This document shows, piece after piece, positions 1 to 12,121 of a stretch of DNA of 64,000 bases. The first letter of the stretch is position 1, and each line of letters begins with the position of its first letter. Position numbers and translations under genes: made by a program. The notes beneath the pieces are model-generated. The model saw only the letters and a program-made list of their open reading frames with translations. It was not told the DNA's origin and did not search any database. Source of the stretch: Protopterus annectens (Eukaryota > Chordata > Ceratodontiformes > Protopteridae). Location of the stretch: the NCBI RefSeq assembly GCF_019279795.1, contig NC_056737.1, forward strand, positions 1,192,002,965-1,192,066,964, in the 5' to 3' direction.

Positions 1-367
1 TATCCCGCTCCATTCACCCTGCGGGCTCACTCCGCTCCCCTACCCTTCCCCCAAATTCCACCCACCCCCATTGCATCTCCACTTATACCATCCTAACCAC
101 TCCCACTTCCTCTCAAACTATACTAACCACCCCTACTTCCTCTCTACCCATTACACCCCTCCCCTTCTCCACTACATTCCTCTAACCCCCTCCCTCCACC
201 ACAATCCTTCCCTACTCACTTTCCACCTACTACACTCCACCCTTTTTCACTAACAACACCTCCCTCATAACACACCTCATCACACCTCCCTTCATATCTT
301 ATAATACTATATCTATTTCACACCCTTTTTCCCTACACTACATACAAGACTTTATCAAAACCACAAC
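1..367 (+). other. 5' leader of LINE-1, pyrimidine-rich and G-poor
   Basis: No ORF of interest. The plus strand is almost free of G after the first 40 bases and consists of C/T/A tracts. It runs straight into the ATG at 368, so it is read as the LINE 5'UTR. A promoter may lie here, but no specific motif can be supported. Confidence 0.5.
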
Positions 368-3300
368 ATGACTACAAAACACATATCATTCATAATCCAA
401 CTACTATTACTTTTCATCCTTACCTACACCCACTACCTCACCCAACCCAACACTACCAATCATTCACCACCCTTTCACTCTACTAGCTCCCTCCCCTCTT
501 CTCACTTACGACCATTTATCACAATAACCCCTGAACTTTATCCCATTAACTCCCATCTATTTTTTCACTACAAACTAAACACTTCTTATAAACTCTTTAG
601 TCCTTCCCTAACCTCCAACATTCGCAAATATCTGAAAACCAACAACATTCAAACAACACAATCCAAACAGCTTATTACCTTAATCGAACACCTTACAACC
701 ACACTCTTATCTGGTGACATACACCCTAACCCAGGCCCAATCACCACTACCTCTACATCCAAATCCATTCTACTAGCTTCTCTAAATGCCCAAAGCATAG
801 TGAACAAAATCCCTAACCTTCATGCATGGCTTCTCCACAACAAACCTGACATCTTAGCTATCTCTGAAACCTGGCTAAGACCTAATATAAAAGACACCGA
901 AGTTTTTCTACCAAACTACTCAATAATCAGAAAAGACAGGACCCATAAAAAGGGTGGTGGGGTAGCTTTACTCTATTCATCCACCCTATCCATTACTCCC
1001 TATAACAAACCCATTCCAAATTTCTCCAATGCAGAACTAGTATTAGGTATATTTCAATTAAATAAACACAAACACATTTGCATAGTTTCACTTTACATCG
1101 CCCCTGGTGACAATGTCTCAGTACTAGAAGACATCCTGTCTTGGCTTTCTATCAATATCAGCAATGAAACTATTATCAAGGGTGACACAAATATTAATTG
1201 GTCTTCCATTCATTCCTCCACACACCCCCTAAACATTAACCTTTATAAATACTCTCAGCTCATCAACCTGACTACCAGACCCTCTAAAGATTTCTCCAGT
1301 GGCAGCACCCTAGATTGGATTTTAGTCTCTCATCCCCACTATTACACCGACAGTGGAACTCTACCTGACTCCCTCAGTGACCATCTTCCCATCTTCACTA
1401 AACGTCGTCCATGCCCACTACAAGCAACACATAATTACATCAGTACTCACAACCTAAAAAACTTCAACCCAGTAACCTTCTCAGACTCCCTAAAATCAAT
1501 AAATTGGAACCCACTAAAAACCCTACCCCTGGATAATGCTGTTGCATACTTCAATACAACTTTCTTAAATCTCCTGGATAGTTTTGCTCCCCTAAAAACC
1601 AAAAGAATACGAAACAATACCACCCCCTGGCTAACAAAAAACACACTAACTGCCATGCGACTTAGAGACAAAACCTGGGCATATTACCAAAGAAACAAAA
1701 CTCCCTCCACCCTTAATGAATTCAGAACTCTTCGCAACAAAGTTAAAAAGCTTATCACTATGGATTGTCAAAACTACTACTCCATACTCCAAAACAACCA
1801 TAAAACCAATCCTCAAAAATTCTGGAAAGGCATCAATAAACTCCTAAAACCTGGCTCAGTAGAAAACCCAAGCCCAGACCCAAATGCTCCAGATATCGAT
1901 CTGGCCACCCAATTCAACTCTTTCTTCTTAGACTCTATCTCTAAACTAACCACATCCTTCTCCAATAACCCCTCACCACCTACACCTGCATCCCTCCTCC
2001 TACCTCCCCCCTCAACTCCTACCTCTCAACACCCACCTTTCTCCCTAAAACCCATCCCTACCTCTACCATAAAAAAACTCTTGCAAAAGCTAAAACCATG
2101 TACTAATACACCTGATAACATACCCTCATCCTTCCTCAACATATCCGCCAAAGCCATTGCCTTCCCCATCAGCATCCTAATAAATCGCTCTATCCAGGAA
2201 GGTCTTGTTCCCACACTCTGGAAAAGAGCTTTCATCATACCCTTGCACAAAGGAGGCAATAATAACAAAATCACTAACTTCCGTCCCATCGCCATCCTTT
2301 CTCCTATATCAAAACTTTTAGAAAAATGTATCCATCTCCAACTCCTTCCCTATCTCCTAAATTATAACTTACTAACTTCCACACAACACAATTTCAGACC
2401 CGGCCACAGCACCATGACTGCCCTCATTTCCTTCCTGAAAACAGTAAATACAGCCCGAGATTCTGGATCTATTGTATCTACCCTCCTTCTCAACCTCTCT
2501 AAAGCCTTCGATATTATATCTCACAGCCTTCTCCTAACTAAACTCTCTAACCTAAACCTATCCCCTGCCTCTCTCAATTGGTTTACCAGCTATCTCTCCC
2601 ATAGGCAACAAGCTGTCAAATGGAAAACAGCCACCTCCTCCTTCCTGAACACACCCACTGGTGTCCCCCAATGTTCCATCTTGGGTCCTCTCCTCTTCAA
2701 TATATTCATAAATGACTTCTTCCACTCAATTCCCCATGCCAAACTTATTCAACATGCAGATGATTCTACAATTATCTGCACAGCCACATCCATTCCCACT
2801 CTCTTAAAATGAACCCAAGAGGCCTTCTCCACCACAGAACAGTGGATGAAAAACAATCATCTAGCACTCAATGCCTCAAAAACCAAACTTATGGTATTTA
2901 CTCCCTCAAAAAACACAACCATTGACAGTAATCTACTCTCCATCATCAGCCAAAACAACACCCTCTTGAACTAATATCTGAAACCAAACTGCTAGGGGTC
3001 CAGATAGATGACCAGCTCAAATTCAATAGCCATCTACAACTAAACATAAAAAAAACACTGCAAACTTGGCATGCTATATCGACAAAATCGATTCCTCTCT
3101 ACATCTACTAAGCTCACTCTTGCTACAACACTCCTCATGTCTTCCCTTCTATATGGCGCTCCTCTTCTAACAAACCTTCAATCATCCCTCAAAACAAAAC
3201 TGTCCTCCTGTTTTAATAAAATTGCCAAATTTGCCACTAGCCACAAAGCATCTACCCACCACTGTGTATCTCTCCACAAACTAAACTGGCTTGAGCTTTC

Positions 3301-3613
3301 TAACTATCTCTCCTTTACTCAGCTCACCTTTGTGCACAAACTCATATTCCATCCATCCCTCTGTCCCTCACTCAAGTCCACCTTTAAAATGCACATGCCA
3401 CAAAGACACCTAAGATCTAATAACGAAAATCTGATAGAACTGTATAAACCTCTTCACTCTCCAGGGAAAAACCTGCTGTCTTTTGCTCTGGCACGCCTAT
3501 GGAACTCCCTTCCCCCCTCCATCTGTACCACTACTAACCTCCCAGCTTTTAAAAAATCTCTGCATGCACGCTTAACATCCTCCTGGGAATGCTCCTGCTC
3601 CCACCCCTTATAG
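368..3613 (+). pseudogene. LINE-1 ORF2-type polyprotein (signal-like N-terminus, 2A-like motif, APE endonuclease, RT), interrupted
   Basis: This would encode the endonuclease/RT that copies the element by target-primed reverse transcription. The ATG at 368 opens 814 codons to a TGA at 2810-2812. The N-terminus is hydrophobic (about residues 7-22, signal- or TM-like). GDIHPNPGP lies at residues 116-124. The endonuclease follows, with the TETW-type block as SETW, a KKGGGVAL block and a late SDHLP motif; the usual GDFN is GDTN here. RT blocks include FRPIAILSP, LNLSKAFD (normally LDLSKAFD), GVPQCSILGPLLF (normally GVPQGS) and HADDST (normally YADD). After the stop, which sits where tryptophan is expected, coding similarity continues through more breaks into an open tail (3071-3613) with the LWNSLPPSI motif. 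It is inactive as it stands. Confidence 0.85.
713..739 (+). other. 2A-like ribosome-skipping motif GDIHPNPGP in LINE-1
   Basis: Codons 116-124 read G-D-I-H-P-N-P-G-P. The 2A consensus is D-(V/I)-E-x-N-P-G-P; here the glutamate is histidine, while the NPGP core is intact. 2A-like motifs at ORF N-termini are known in several APE-type non-LTR retrotransposons. Skipping would separate a signal-like ~123-aa leader from the endonuclease/RT. Whether the His variant is active cannot be told from sequence. Confidence 0.7.
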
Positions 3614-4077
3614 CCTAGTCTGTTCCCTACAGGCAACCATATCATATATAACCAGATACTATAAATAAGCAAATGCAATAACACCTAATAATTCTTAAAT
3701 TCTACTATTCCACTCAAGATACTACATATTTACTACAGCAATGCTATGTTTATCATACACAATGTAACCAAAGTAGTCTATCTGCTGCTGCTTAAACCTT
3801 AGATTCTTTGCATTGTAACCACCTGCCCTTTGTTTTTTGTCTTGAACCCACAATTGTCTACATTTGTTGACCACTGTATAGTTTTGTTACCACTGTTTTT
3901 GACAATCTGTTTTACTATGATTGTAAGTGTAAAAGTGTGAACATCTGTAATCTTTTTTATCTTTGTTCTGGAGCTTTTCTCCCCAGGACTCCATTGAAAA
4001 CGGGTTCTTCAGGCCCAATGGACAATCCTGGTAAATCAACTATAAATAATTAAAATAAAATAAATAAATAAATACAT
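3614..4077 (+). other. LINE-1 3'UTR and A/T-rich 3' terminus
   Basis: Non-coding stretch between the ORF tail stop (3611-3613) and the AATAAATA-like terminal repeat. It contains the conserved ~80-bp 3'-end block shared with the copies at 12122-12240 (minus) and 26385-26482 (plus). Confidence 0.7.
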
Positions 4078-5146
4078 GCAGTACAATATGAATAATTCAA
4101 TTCAGTTTTCATGTGTTGCACTTTTTGTGCCCCCCCCCCAGTCAGACTTCTAATTAATGTATTTCAATATTAAAATCAAATCAATACAATGTTTATGGTG
4201 TGGTATAGTATAGGGTACAGTATTAGCCAGGCCTATTTTTAATAGTAACCCTCAAGCAAAAATAAACAACAGTTATCCAGCATCGCCAATCCCCATGGGT
4301 GCTAGTTTACTGGGAATTTATTGTATATGTTATTACATAGTATTTAAAAAGAAATTTGGCCATTTGACATTTGGACAGTAAACGTTTCCTAATTATATAA
4401 TTTCACTAGTTATGTTTGTGATGCACAGATTATGTAGGTATTATTTGTGTTCACTGTGAGTTGTAGTTAATTGTATAATAACCTACAAAGCTTACATCTT
4501 CACTGTAACACTGGAAAATTAAATCACTGTATGTTCAGGTTTTGTCCTGAATTTAACATTGGACTTTATGATAACAAAGACTTTGACACCTGTCCCAGGG
4601 TGTGTACAACAGCAACAGGCAACGTAAGCCATAAGGTGCATAAAACAAGATATGTTATGGGTTTCTGCGAAAGTGCACAATTCAGTGTTCTACAGGTAAA
4701 GAAATATATCATGATTTCTTACTTTCCTATTTAAAATTGCCATGTTCACAAATGTCACTCTCACCTCAGTGTGTGTGTTTGTGTGTTTGTATCTTCCGCA
4801 CCAAAGTGAATTTAAAATATAGACCCCGAGGGACTTATTTTATCTTGTCAATGCACTTTATACTTATTTTTTTCATTTGGATGAGTGAAGTTAGTTCTTT
4901 ATGCACCCAGTTGCTTTTTTTCCTTTATTGAAAGTTCATGTAACACTAGGTAATCCTTGTTGTCTCTTTGATGTTAAATTGTGTTATAACAGGACTGCCC
5001 GCAACATTTTACTGTTTGTATTTTTTATTTCAAATGCTATTTTTACTTGCATAATCAAGTCTGATGAAGTTTTGCAAATAATTGCTTGAAACAACTAACC
5101 GTGGAAAACTAAGTTCATATTGAAACTTTGGCATTTGCCTTGTTAC

Positions 5147-5148
<2 letters not shown>
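4078..5148. other. Unassigned AT-rich sequence
   Basis: No gene, recognised repeat family or exon-like open frame could be supported here. There is a C homopolymer at about 4131-4139. Short ORFs (up to 87 codons) show no recognisable domain. Confidence 0.5.

Positions 5149-5201
<53 letters not shown>
5149..5201. repeat. (TG)n microsatellite
   Basis: Uninterrupted TG/GT dinucleotide run of about 52 bp. The 71- and 81-codon ORFs across it are artefacts. Confidence 0.98.
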
Positions 5202-5689
5202 CACAATTCCATATCTGAGGTCTACAGGAATTTTGATTTTTGTCTAAAAGGACTTGATAGGGGCAGCAAAGGTTCTGTTCAGTATCGGACTCCTCAGGTG
5301 AGTGGTGTAATTCATCAAGCTCATCAGAAACCAGAGTCACACTCATCCCGTTCCACATTGTCAGAAGCTGAAATCCCTGCTTGTAGACCTACGTAGACAT
5401 CCTGTTATGAAATGCCAAGTTCCAGTTCCAAAATTGTGCAGCCACAAGCTGAATTTTTTTTTTTTATGTGTGGTTGATGTACAGTTGTCAGTGACTATTT
5501 CTCCATTAATATATTTATCTTAGTGGGTTTAATAGTTTATTGGGATGTGATTGTTTAACTGTGCAGTGTTATGACTGATTATTTGTCTCTTAAGATGCCT
5601 GGCTCTTAGTTGATCTTTGGGGAAGAGAGAAAGTATTTTTAACTTGCTAGCATTTAAGATGTTCTTCAACAGAATCTGCTTATAATGAC
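5202..5689. other. Unassigned sequence
   Basis: No supported feature. A T run lies at about 5456-5465. Confidence 0.4.
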
Positions 5690-6020
5690 TCATGTTCTGC
5701 ATGCAGCAGCTTTTTTGAGCTGTCCCTTCCCCGTATGATAATGTAGTCCATCACTTTGAACAGCAGTGGGCTCAGAGCTCAACACTGATGCACACCCACT
5801 CCAAATGGAGGTCCCTCTGTGACCCAGTGACACCATGTGTATTTGTGCCACTGGGTTCTTCTACACAGCATGCAGTAACTCTACCAATGTTTTTGTGACC
5901 TCAAACCATCACAAGACTGCCCTAATCATCTTTCTTGGGACTTTGCCGTATGCTTTCTCCCAGTCTAGGAATGTCCAGTTGGATTCTTTCCTCATCTCTT
6001 GCTTCTTCTATGTATGTACA
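5690..6020 (-). pseudogene. Decayed RTE-like reverse transcriptase fragment
   Basis: Read on the minus strand, one frame gives FLDWEKAYGKVPRKMI, then a segment resembling KNPVAQIHM. After a frame change the sequence reads GPPFGVGVHQC, a stop, then ALSPLLFKVMDYI. These match the RT block order of RTE-clade LINEs (FLDxEKAFD..., GVGxHQGSxLSPxLF...MD). Several stops and frameshifts are present, so this is an old fragment. The clade assignment rests on motif recognition only. Confidence 0.6.
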
Positions 6021-7680
6021 GTAGTAGTAAATCCATTTTATCCATTTAGTAATTGCAGTGAAGAATTATATAACATTTTAAAATGAGAATTGGAAACTCC
6101 CATTAACACACTCAATAGCATTTTCTACATCTAAAACAACTATTGCCTGGAGACCTTTTGAATGTTTAGCCTCAGACAGAATATGCTGAACTGTTTAAAC
6201 TTTGTTTCATGGTTACATTCTTTAACAAAAGTGGTTGCCATTCACTAAGCAAACTTTCTTTCAGACTTTTTAACTTACTCTAACAATTATCCAAGATTTG
6301 GCCTGTTTTCGCTACCACATTTTTGATACATAAGGTACGGTATGAAGAGGTAACAGAAGTCTTTTTCCATGGGTTTGGAATAACCGAAATGGCAGCTTTA
6401 AAGGGAGACTGGAGAGGTGAAGCGTAGTGAAAAAAATATTAGGGATGGAGTAACATCTCCTAGCTGTTTGCATAGCTCTGCATTAAGACAACCAGTCTCA
6501 GTAACTTTTTTTTATCTTAACTACTTTAAAATCTTGAATTTTATTGCATGAAATTATAGAATTTAGAAAAAGTAAGTTAAAAGTGATGTTTTCTCAGTAT
6601 ACAAAGAATTTATATTTTTGTGAGTTTAAAGTTTGCAGTTTTCATGAAATTCAGCTACAATAGCCTTGGAATGAATGACATATATATCATGTCAGTAGAT
6701 CAGTAGATTTAATGAGTTAAATGCTTTGGGTAGCTCTCCTAGAGTCCTTTATACTGAATGTGTATAATGGTTATGGAAGAAATCAATTTCTTTATAGAAT
6801 CTCAATAGTTTTCACCCATCATTTGTCTTTAAAGACTAAATAAAGCATTCTAATTACCTACTGTGATTATAGAATCATAGTTTATCTGGATTTCTAAACT
6901 AGTTACAAAAATAACTGTGTTTGGGCCAGTTCAGGCACCAAAAGTACAGGTACCAGTCATGTCATGGAAACAGTAAAGGTTCTGTTTACTAAAATAAATC
7001 TGTCATCTGCATCCTCACTGATTGTCTCCCCAAATACAGGAGCTGCTAAGAATTAAACCACAGCTAGCCTGAATTCCTTTAGAGAAAGAACTGGAAATGC
7101 CTTCTATCTGAACAGCTTTTCATTTTCTGTTATGCTTCAAGTTTATTGTGCAAACCAAATGCTAATTTGTAAATTTTCCAGAAGATACTCATATTAAAAT
7201 AATTTAAGTTATTAATTAGTCAATTTAAATTACTGGCTAAACTTTTAATACCAGTCATTTTTCGGAGAGTTAGCATAAGCATTATGCAACTGAGTCTGGA
7301 CTAAGGTGGTAACTAACAGACAACCCCCATCCCCAAAAGAAAAATTAAAACTGTAAAATGAAAGCTAGAAAACTATAAAGTAACCAGAATGTAAACATGA
7401 AAATAGTAAAGCAGCAAAAGACAGGGGAAGAAACCATAGATCTAGAACTGGGACATGATACACATCCCATATCCCATAATACTTCTATTGTTACCTAACA
7501 GGACCCCTACAGGGCAGCCATCTTAGGTGATGAGGATTAATCTCATCCTGAGCATTGGTGACCACTCCGTTGGGTTCAAGGCAACTTCCCCACAGAAAGA
7601 ATAAATAGTTTAATGGAAGAAAAATGTAAAATTATTGGGATTAAGAATTTGTCTATATATTCATTTACTCCCCTCTCTCT
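6021..7680. other. Unassigned sequence
   Basis: No gene or recognised repeat supported. A slightly GC-richer block at about 7490-7590 could be an old SINE-like relic, but it lacks recognisable A/B boxes. Confidence 0.4.
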
Positions 7681-7681
7681 G

Positions 7682-7737
<56 letters not shown>

Positions 7738-7760
7738 CATCAATCTATCTAGCTATTTAT
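7682..7760. repeat. (ATCT)n tetranucleotide microsatellite
   Basis: About 14 perfect ATCT units (7682-7736) followed by degenerate copies to about 7760. The LSIYLSIY-type ORFs across it are artefacts. Confidence 0.98.
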
Positions 7761-9406
7761 TTATGCCAAAATATTTCATATGTAATCAGGCAGAGAAAAG
7801 AAATATTAATGCTCAGAAAAAGAAGAAACTGTTAAGAAAGGTGATTGCAAGTGTACATGGTAGCACTTTGCAAAAGATATAGCCCCATCAGTATTATAGC
7901 ACAGTATATTTATATTTATTAAACAATATGTAATGCTAGTCAACTACTTTGGTTTAGAGAATGTTTAAATAAAGACAGGACATGACAGGTGGGTTTGTAG
8001 GAAGGCATAATATCTTCAGGTCATATAAATATCTCCTTAACTGCAGTTAACCAAATTTTGTTAGAAAAGATGGAATTTAGAAAATTACGCATTGAAGAAT
8101 CATGCCAGTGGTGATAACATTATCCATTCCAATGTAAGTGAATATATCTGTCAATACCGAACTAAAATAACTTAAATACTAAGCCATTACTTCTTTCAAA
8201 AATGCAGTTTGCACAGGCTGTGTCACTGATCTAAACAATACACTTTAGCTGTACAAAGAATATAGACTTTTATATAGCTAGAATATGTGGTCAGATACTG
8301 ACATTATAGCCATTAGTTTGCCTAGTACATATAGGGCAGTTTTATGAATCATGAATGAAAATACATAAAATTATGTGATAAAACTTTCATTGCCATTTGA
8401 GTGAAAGTCTTTATGGGACTAAATATATTGCCAAAGAAACAATATCAATATAAGCACAGCATAACGGGGTGCTGCAGTCCTGAGTGTGCCAGTCTCCTTT
8501 ACCTGAGTTGGGGCTAGCTCAGGTGACAGTAATAGATCCCATAGCACTTAATCAAAAAGACTAGGAAAAGTCATAAGATTAAAAAAAGAGGGAATTGTTA
8601 GAGATCATGAATATAAGGCTGAAATTAATTCTGTTGTAAATATGCTGAACAATAAAGCATAGAATAAAAAGTTTGCTTGAATATATGTATAGAGTTTAGC
8701 AATGTAAAATGTGCATTCATTCTATATGTATAACTGACATGCTTCTCTTCACAGCATCAGAAAAGCCTAACAAAGCAATACTGGAAAGCAAGTATCACAT
8801 GCTTTTTTCATGTTTGCAGAAAAGTTTACAAATATCCATTAACAGACAGGAACAGCATCAGAACAGCTTGTACAGATGTTTCCTTTTAGATTTCTGTTAA
8901 TGGCATCCTCACATCAGCAAAAGTGCTTACAAGTAAATCACAAAAGGACAATAGAAAAGTCTAAAAACAGACATTATGTGACTTCCCACAGAAGACCAAA
9001 AAAGATACCAAGAGGAAATAACAAAATCTATGTGCGTGACTAGCACTCTATATAACAACTGTTGTAATTCAGTTATGTGAGAGAGGGACAGAGAGAGGTA
9101 TTTTGTAAAAGTCATCATTCATATCTGTAATAAAGAAAAACTTTGTAAATATATGCTACAATCTGGCAAAAGAGTACATGTGGTTTATTATAAAATAAGT
9201 CATCTGTAACTGTGCTTATTGCTGCAAAATATATTCTTTATCAGTGTGTAATTTAAAAGGCTTGGTGTTTTAAACAGACTACACATGGAGTCATGCAAAT
9301 CTCTGTGTCTCTGATTCCTCACTACACAGCACAGCAAGACTGTGTGTCTTAAAAAGACTTTAAATCCAGCACAACATAAAAGCAAAGCGCACAAATTAAA
9401 ATACAT
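7761..9406. other. Unassigned sequence with one copy of a dispersed repeat
   Basis: Mostly featureless AT-rich DNA. The stretch about 8230-8460 resembles the tandem pair at 15930-16330: shared phrases include attagtttgcctagta, aatgaaaatac and the aaagtctttatggga region. No exon or RNA gene recognised. Confidence 0.45.
8230..8460. repeat. Copy of an unnamed interspersed repeat
   Basis: Similar in order and wording to both units at 15930-16330 (attagtttgcctagta; a gaatcatgaatgaaaatac-like block; a block ending in aaagaaacaatatcaata). It has no coding capacity. The boundaries are approximate and the family is unknown to me. Confidence 0.5.
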
Positions 9407-11400
9407 TTTTCAATGGGATCATCGGAGATTACTAAACTATCAACCAGTAGGCCATTTAAAGCCTAGCCATTTTATCCCAATGTAATATCATGAAATGCTA
9501 GTCAATACCCAAGATTGCATTTAGTTATGGCTGCCCATGTGCATGAATTTATGGTGCCTCATTCACTTGTCCAGGTTTCTTATGAACAGTGTCATAGAGA
9601 TGTTCTGTTTCACATAAACTGGTAGCCTACTCTAAAGATGTGGCAGTCTCTGGGAGATATATCTGTACCTTCATCATGTCCTATTTAAGTTGCAGGCCAT
9701 ATTTAGGTCAGTGGAATGCACTCATTTGATTTACTGATATGCAGCAAGTTCATTAGTTTTGGGTATTGGATTGCTCTGCAGGCCAGGCATAAGTCTCCCA
9801 TAAGAAATCTATATGACACAAAGTATAGTGACAGGGACTTTAGTCAGTCTGTGTAAGGCACATGCTGGAGCCTCTTCATCTTCTTTGTTAGAAACCTCTA
9901 AGGTCTCTGCAGTTGCTGCGGGTGCTTTGTACAGCACATGCTGAATGGGGAATTATAGTCAATTATGGGCTGGATTAGTGCAGAGTATAGAGGGTTTATA
10001 ACCTCTTTTGCTCTTGAAATGATGCCTTTTCTAATTGTGTGCTATTTGTAAAACCTTCCTTACTATTATAGACACATGGTCATCAGAATTAAGGTTGCAG
10101 TCAACCTGTGATCCCAGGTCCCTTACCACTTTATGGGTACTTAGGGTATTGTTGTTGATTTGATAGTGTGAAGGGACATTGTGCCAAAGGAAATGATCAT
10201 GCATTTCTTTGTATTCATTTTCAGACTATGACTAATACACCAGTCATTGATCTGCATGAGACCCTCTTTGAATATACTGATATCATTTGGGGATTCAATG
10301 ATTGAACTTAGTTTGCAGTCATCTGCAGACTTGTTCTGCCACAACCCCTTGGTTTTGACCTGAACTTCTGAGAAGTATATACTAAAGAATAGGGAGCTCA
10401 GCACTGACCCCTGTGGCACCCCACTGGTAACAGGTCTGTGGTTGATGTGGGGGTCACCCACTTTGATAGTGTGTGTCTGGTTTTAGAGCCAGTTGGCAAC
10501 TCATCTTACAACAAAGAGGTTCACATTCAGCTTGCTTAGTTTATTGGTAATGCCTGAATGTGGGATTGTGTCTAAAGCCTTTGCCAAGTCAAGGTATGCT
10601 GTATGCACAGATTTGCCCTTGTCAATGGCCCTGATCACATTTTCAAAGAAGTCCACCTGATTTAGCAGGCAGGATCTGCCCTTGACAAAACCAAATTGTG
10701 TAGGATCCTGGGTTGGAGGTCACCTATGTATTTATTTATGAGGTCCATAATGATACATTCTATGGCCTTACAGATAAGGTAGGTCAGGCTTATGGGTCTG
10801 TAATTCCCTGGGTCTGTTGCTAGGTTTTGTTTGTGGAAGGGAATAACTGTTGCTGTCCACCATTCCACAGGAACAAGCCTGTGATTTGGCTATGATTCAA
10901 AAGGATACTTAATGGTGATGCTAGTTCATGTTATAGCCTTTCTAAAAGACAGCCTAGGATGTTCTCTGGTCCCACAGAGGCTGTGATTTTGCCTCTGACA
11001 AGACTTTGAGGACCTGATCTTCAGATATGTAGGGTGGGGAGGAAGTCTGGGAGAAGGGTGGTGATAAGTTAGAAGGGGATAAGGGAGTGCAATTTTCACA
11101 AAACCTATCCACTAGCAGGTTTGCTATCTCTGTGGGGTCAGTGTGTGTGATACTGTTGGTCACTAGTTTTGCACATGCTTTGGTTCTACCTTTTATCCTA
11201 CATAAGTAGCTATAAAAGGCCTTACGGTTATCCTTGGCTGTACTTGCTAGGTTTCTTTCAAAGGAGCCCTTAGAGGATTTGACAAGTTGTCTTATGTGCC
11301 TGTTGAGGCTGAGGAGGGTGCTTTTCCATTGCTGGGGCCTTGCCTTTGTTTTCCTGGACAGCAACTGGCCATATCTCTCCTAGTCAGTATGGATACACTT
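9407..11400 (-). mobile_element. CR1-like LINE fragment (copy CR1-b), minus strand
   Basis: The 5'-truncated CR1-like copy runs right to left. Its 3' end near 9407-9500 matches, in reverse complement, the 3' end of the fragment at 25650-25735. Coding remnants: a connector region at 10954-11364, RT block NYRPISLTYLICKAIE (10662-10868), and GVPQGSVLSSLFFSIYFSE with SADDCKL (10141-10461). Multiple frameshifts and stops separate the pieces. It belongs to the same broad family as the copy at 19441-22990, but to another subfamily by its 3' end. Confidence 0.8.
10141..11364 (-). pseudogene. CR1-like ORF2 reverse transcriptase remnant
   Basis: Three open segments on the minus strand read in order from 11364 down to 10141. 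The first (136 codons) is the linker between endonuclease and RT, with KAFYSYLCRIKG and a proline/serine-rich stretch. The second has the HKQNLATDPGNYRPISLT block. The third has TSGVPQGSVLSSLFF and the catalytic loop as SADD (FADD in intact relatives). The endonuclease is missing. Not functional. Confidence 0.8.
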
Positions 11401-11541
11401 CAGGTTTCACCTGAATAAAAAAAAGGTCACTGGCCTAGAAGGACTAACCTCATCAACAAAGTATAAATAGATGAAATAAAACAGTCACATCAGTTTGCAA
11501 TAGTTAAATATTATATTATACCATTTATAAGCATGATTCAG

Positions 11542-11547
<6 letters not shown>

Positions 11548-11585
<38 letters not shown>
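11548..11585. repeat. (AT)n microsatellite
   Basis: Uninterrupted TA dinucleotide run of roughly 38 bp. Confidence 0.97.
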
Positions 11586-11588
<3 letters not shown>

Positions 11589-11984
11589 AAAAAATCAGAG
11601 GTTTCGTTCTCTTTTAAGCATTTCATTTCAATGTGTAACATTCAGTAGTTTTATTGCAGTGTGTAACATTCAGTAGTAGCAGCAGGTTATCAAATCAGCA
11701 TAATCAAAAAAATACACATGTAGCATAACTGTAAGCATGAATCATCTAAGCCAGTCTTACATATGAACAAGTCATGCATCAGACTTCACTGCCTGCTAAC
11801 CAGTGCACCAAATATTATATCCTTTTTCCAGTAATTTTCCTCTATAGACTACATTCATGCCCCTAGCCTTGGTTCTCAGACTACATTTTGATTTGTAGCC
11901 TCACAGGTACCTTATCTTTTGATTCTTCCCTTGAAAAAGGAACAGAGTAAAAACTGTCTGCAATTTTCCCTTTATCTCATGATT
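11586..11984. other. Unassigned sequence
   Basis: No gene seen. A short local duplication (gtgtaacattcagtagt) occurs at about 11632-11680. Confidence 0.4.
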
Positions 11985-12121
11985 AGCCACCAAGGTCAAC
12001 ATTCAGTGGAATATTCTTTGTTTCTGCTTTTTTAAAATGCATGCATAAATGAAATACCATTTCTTAGCCAGCAAGGTCAACATTCAGTGAAATATTCTTT
12101 GTTTCTGCTTTTCTAAAATGT
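11985..12121. repeat. ~81-bp tandem duplication, second copy interrupted by LINE-B
   Basis: The unit beginning agccaccaaggtcaacattc (about 11985-12065) repeats from about 12066. The second copy stops at about 12121, where LINE-B begins. Its missing end (cataaatgaaacaccatttct) is found at 15671-15692 on the far side of LINE-B. This dates the duplication before the LINE insertion. Confidence 0.75.

Larger units (their letters stand above)
1..4077 (+). mobile_element. LINE-1: Rex1/L2/CR1-group non-LTR retrotransposon, near full length
   Basis: The unit has a C/T/A-rich leader (1-367), one long ORF with endonuclease and RT domains, a C-terminal tail, a 3'UTR and a 3' end of short A/T-rich repeats (AATAAATA-type, about 4040-4077). 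The sense strand is strikingly poor in G over the leader and ORF. The 3'UTR block near 3968-4040 (ggagcttttctccccagg) recurs in reverse at 12160-12235 and forward at 26395-26470, so at least three copies of this 3' end lie in the window. The left boundary may be outside the window. Exact clade (Rex1 versus L2 versus CR1) is not resolved by eye. Confidence 0.85.

Noticed and set aside
5143..5396. ORFs with poly-HT or poly-VC
   Set aside because: Translation of a (TG)n microsatellite.
7490..7590. tRNA-derived SINE
   Set aside because: No recognisable A and B box pair or defined tail.
7613..7882. ORFs rich in LSIY repeats
   Set aside because: Translation of an (ATCT)n microsatellite.
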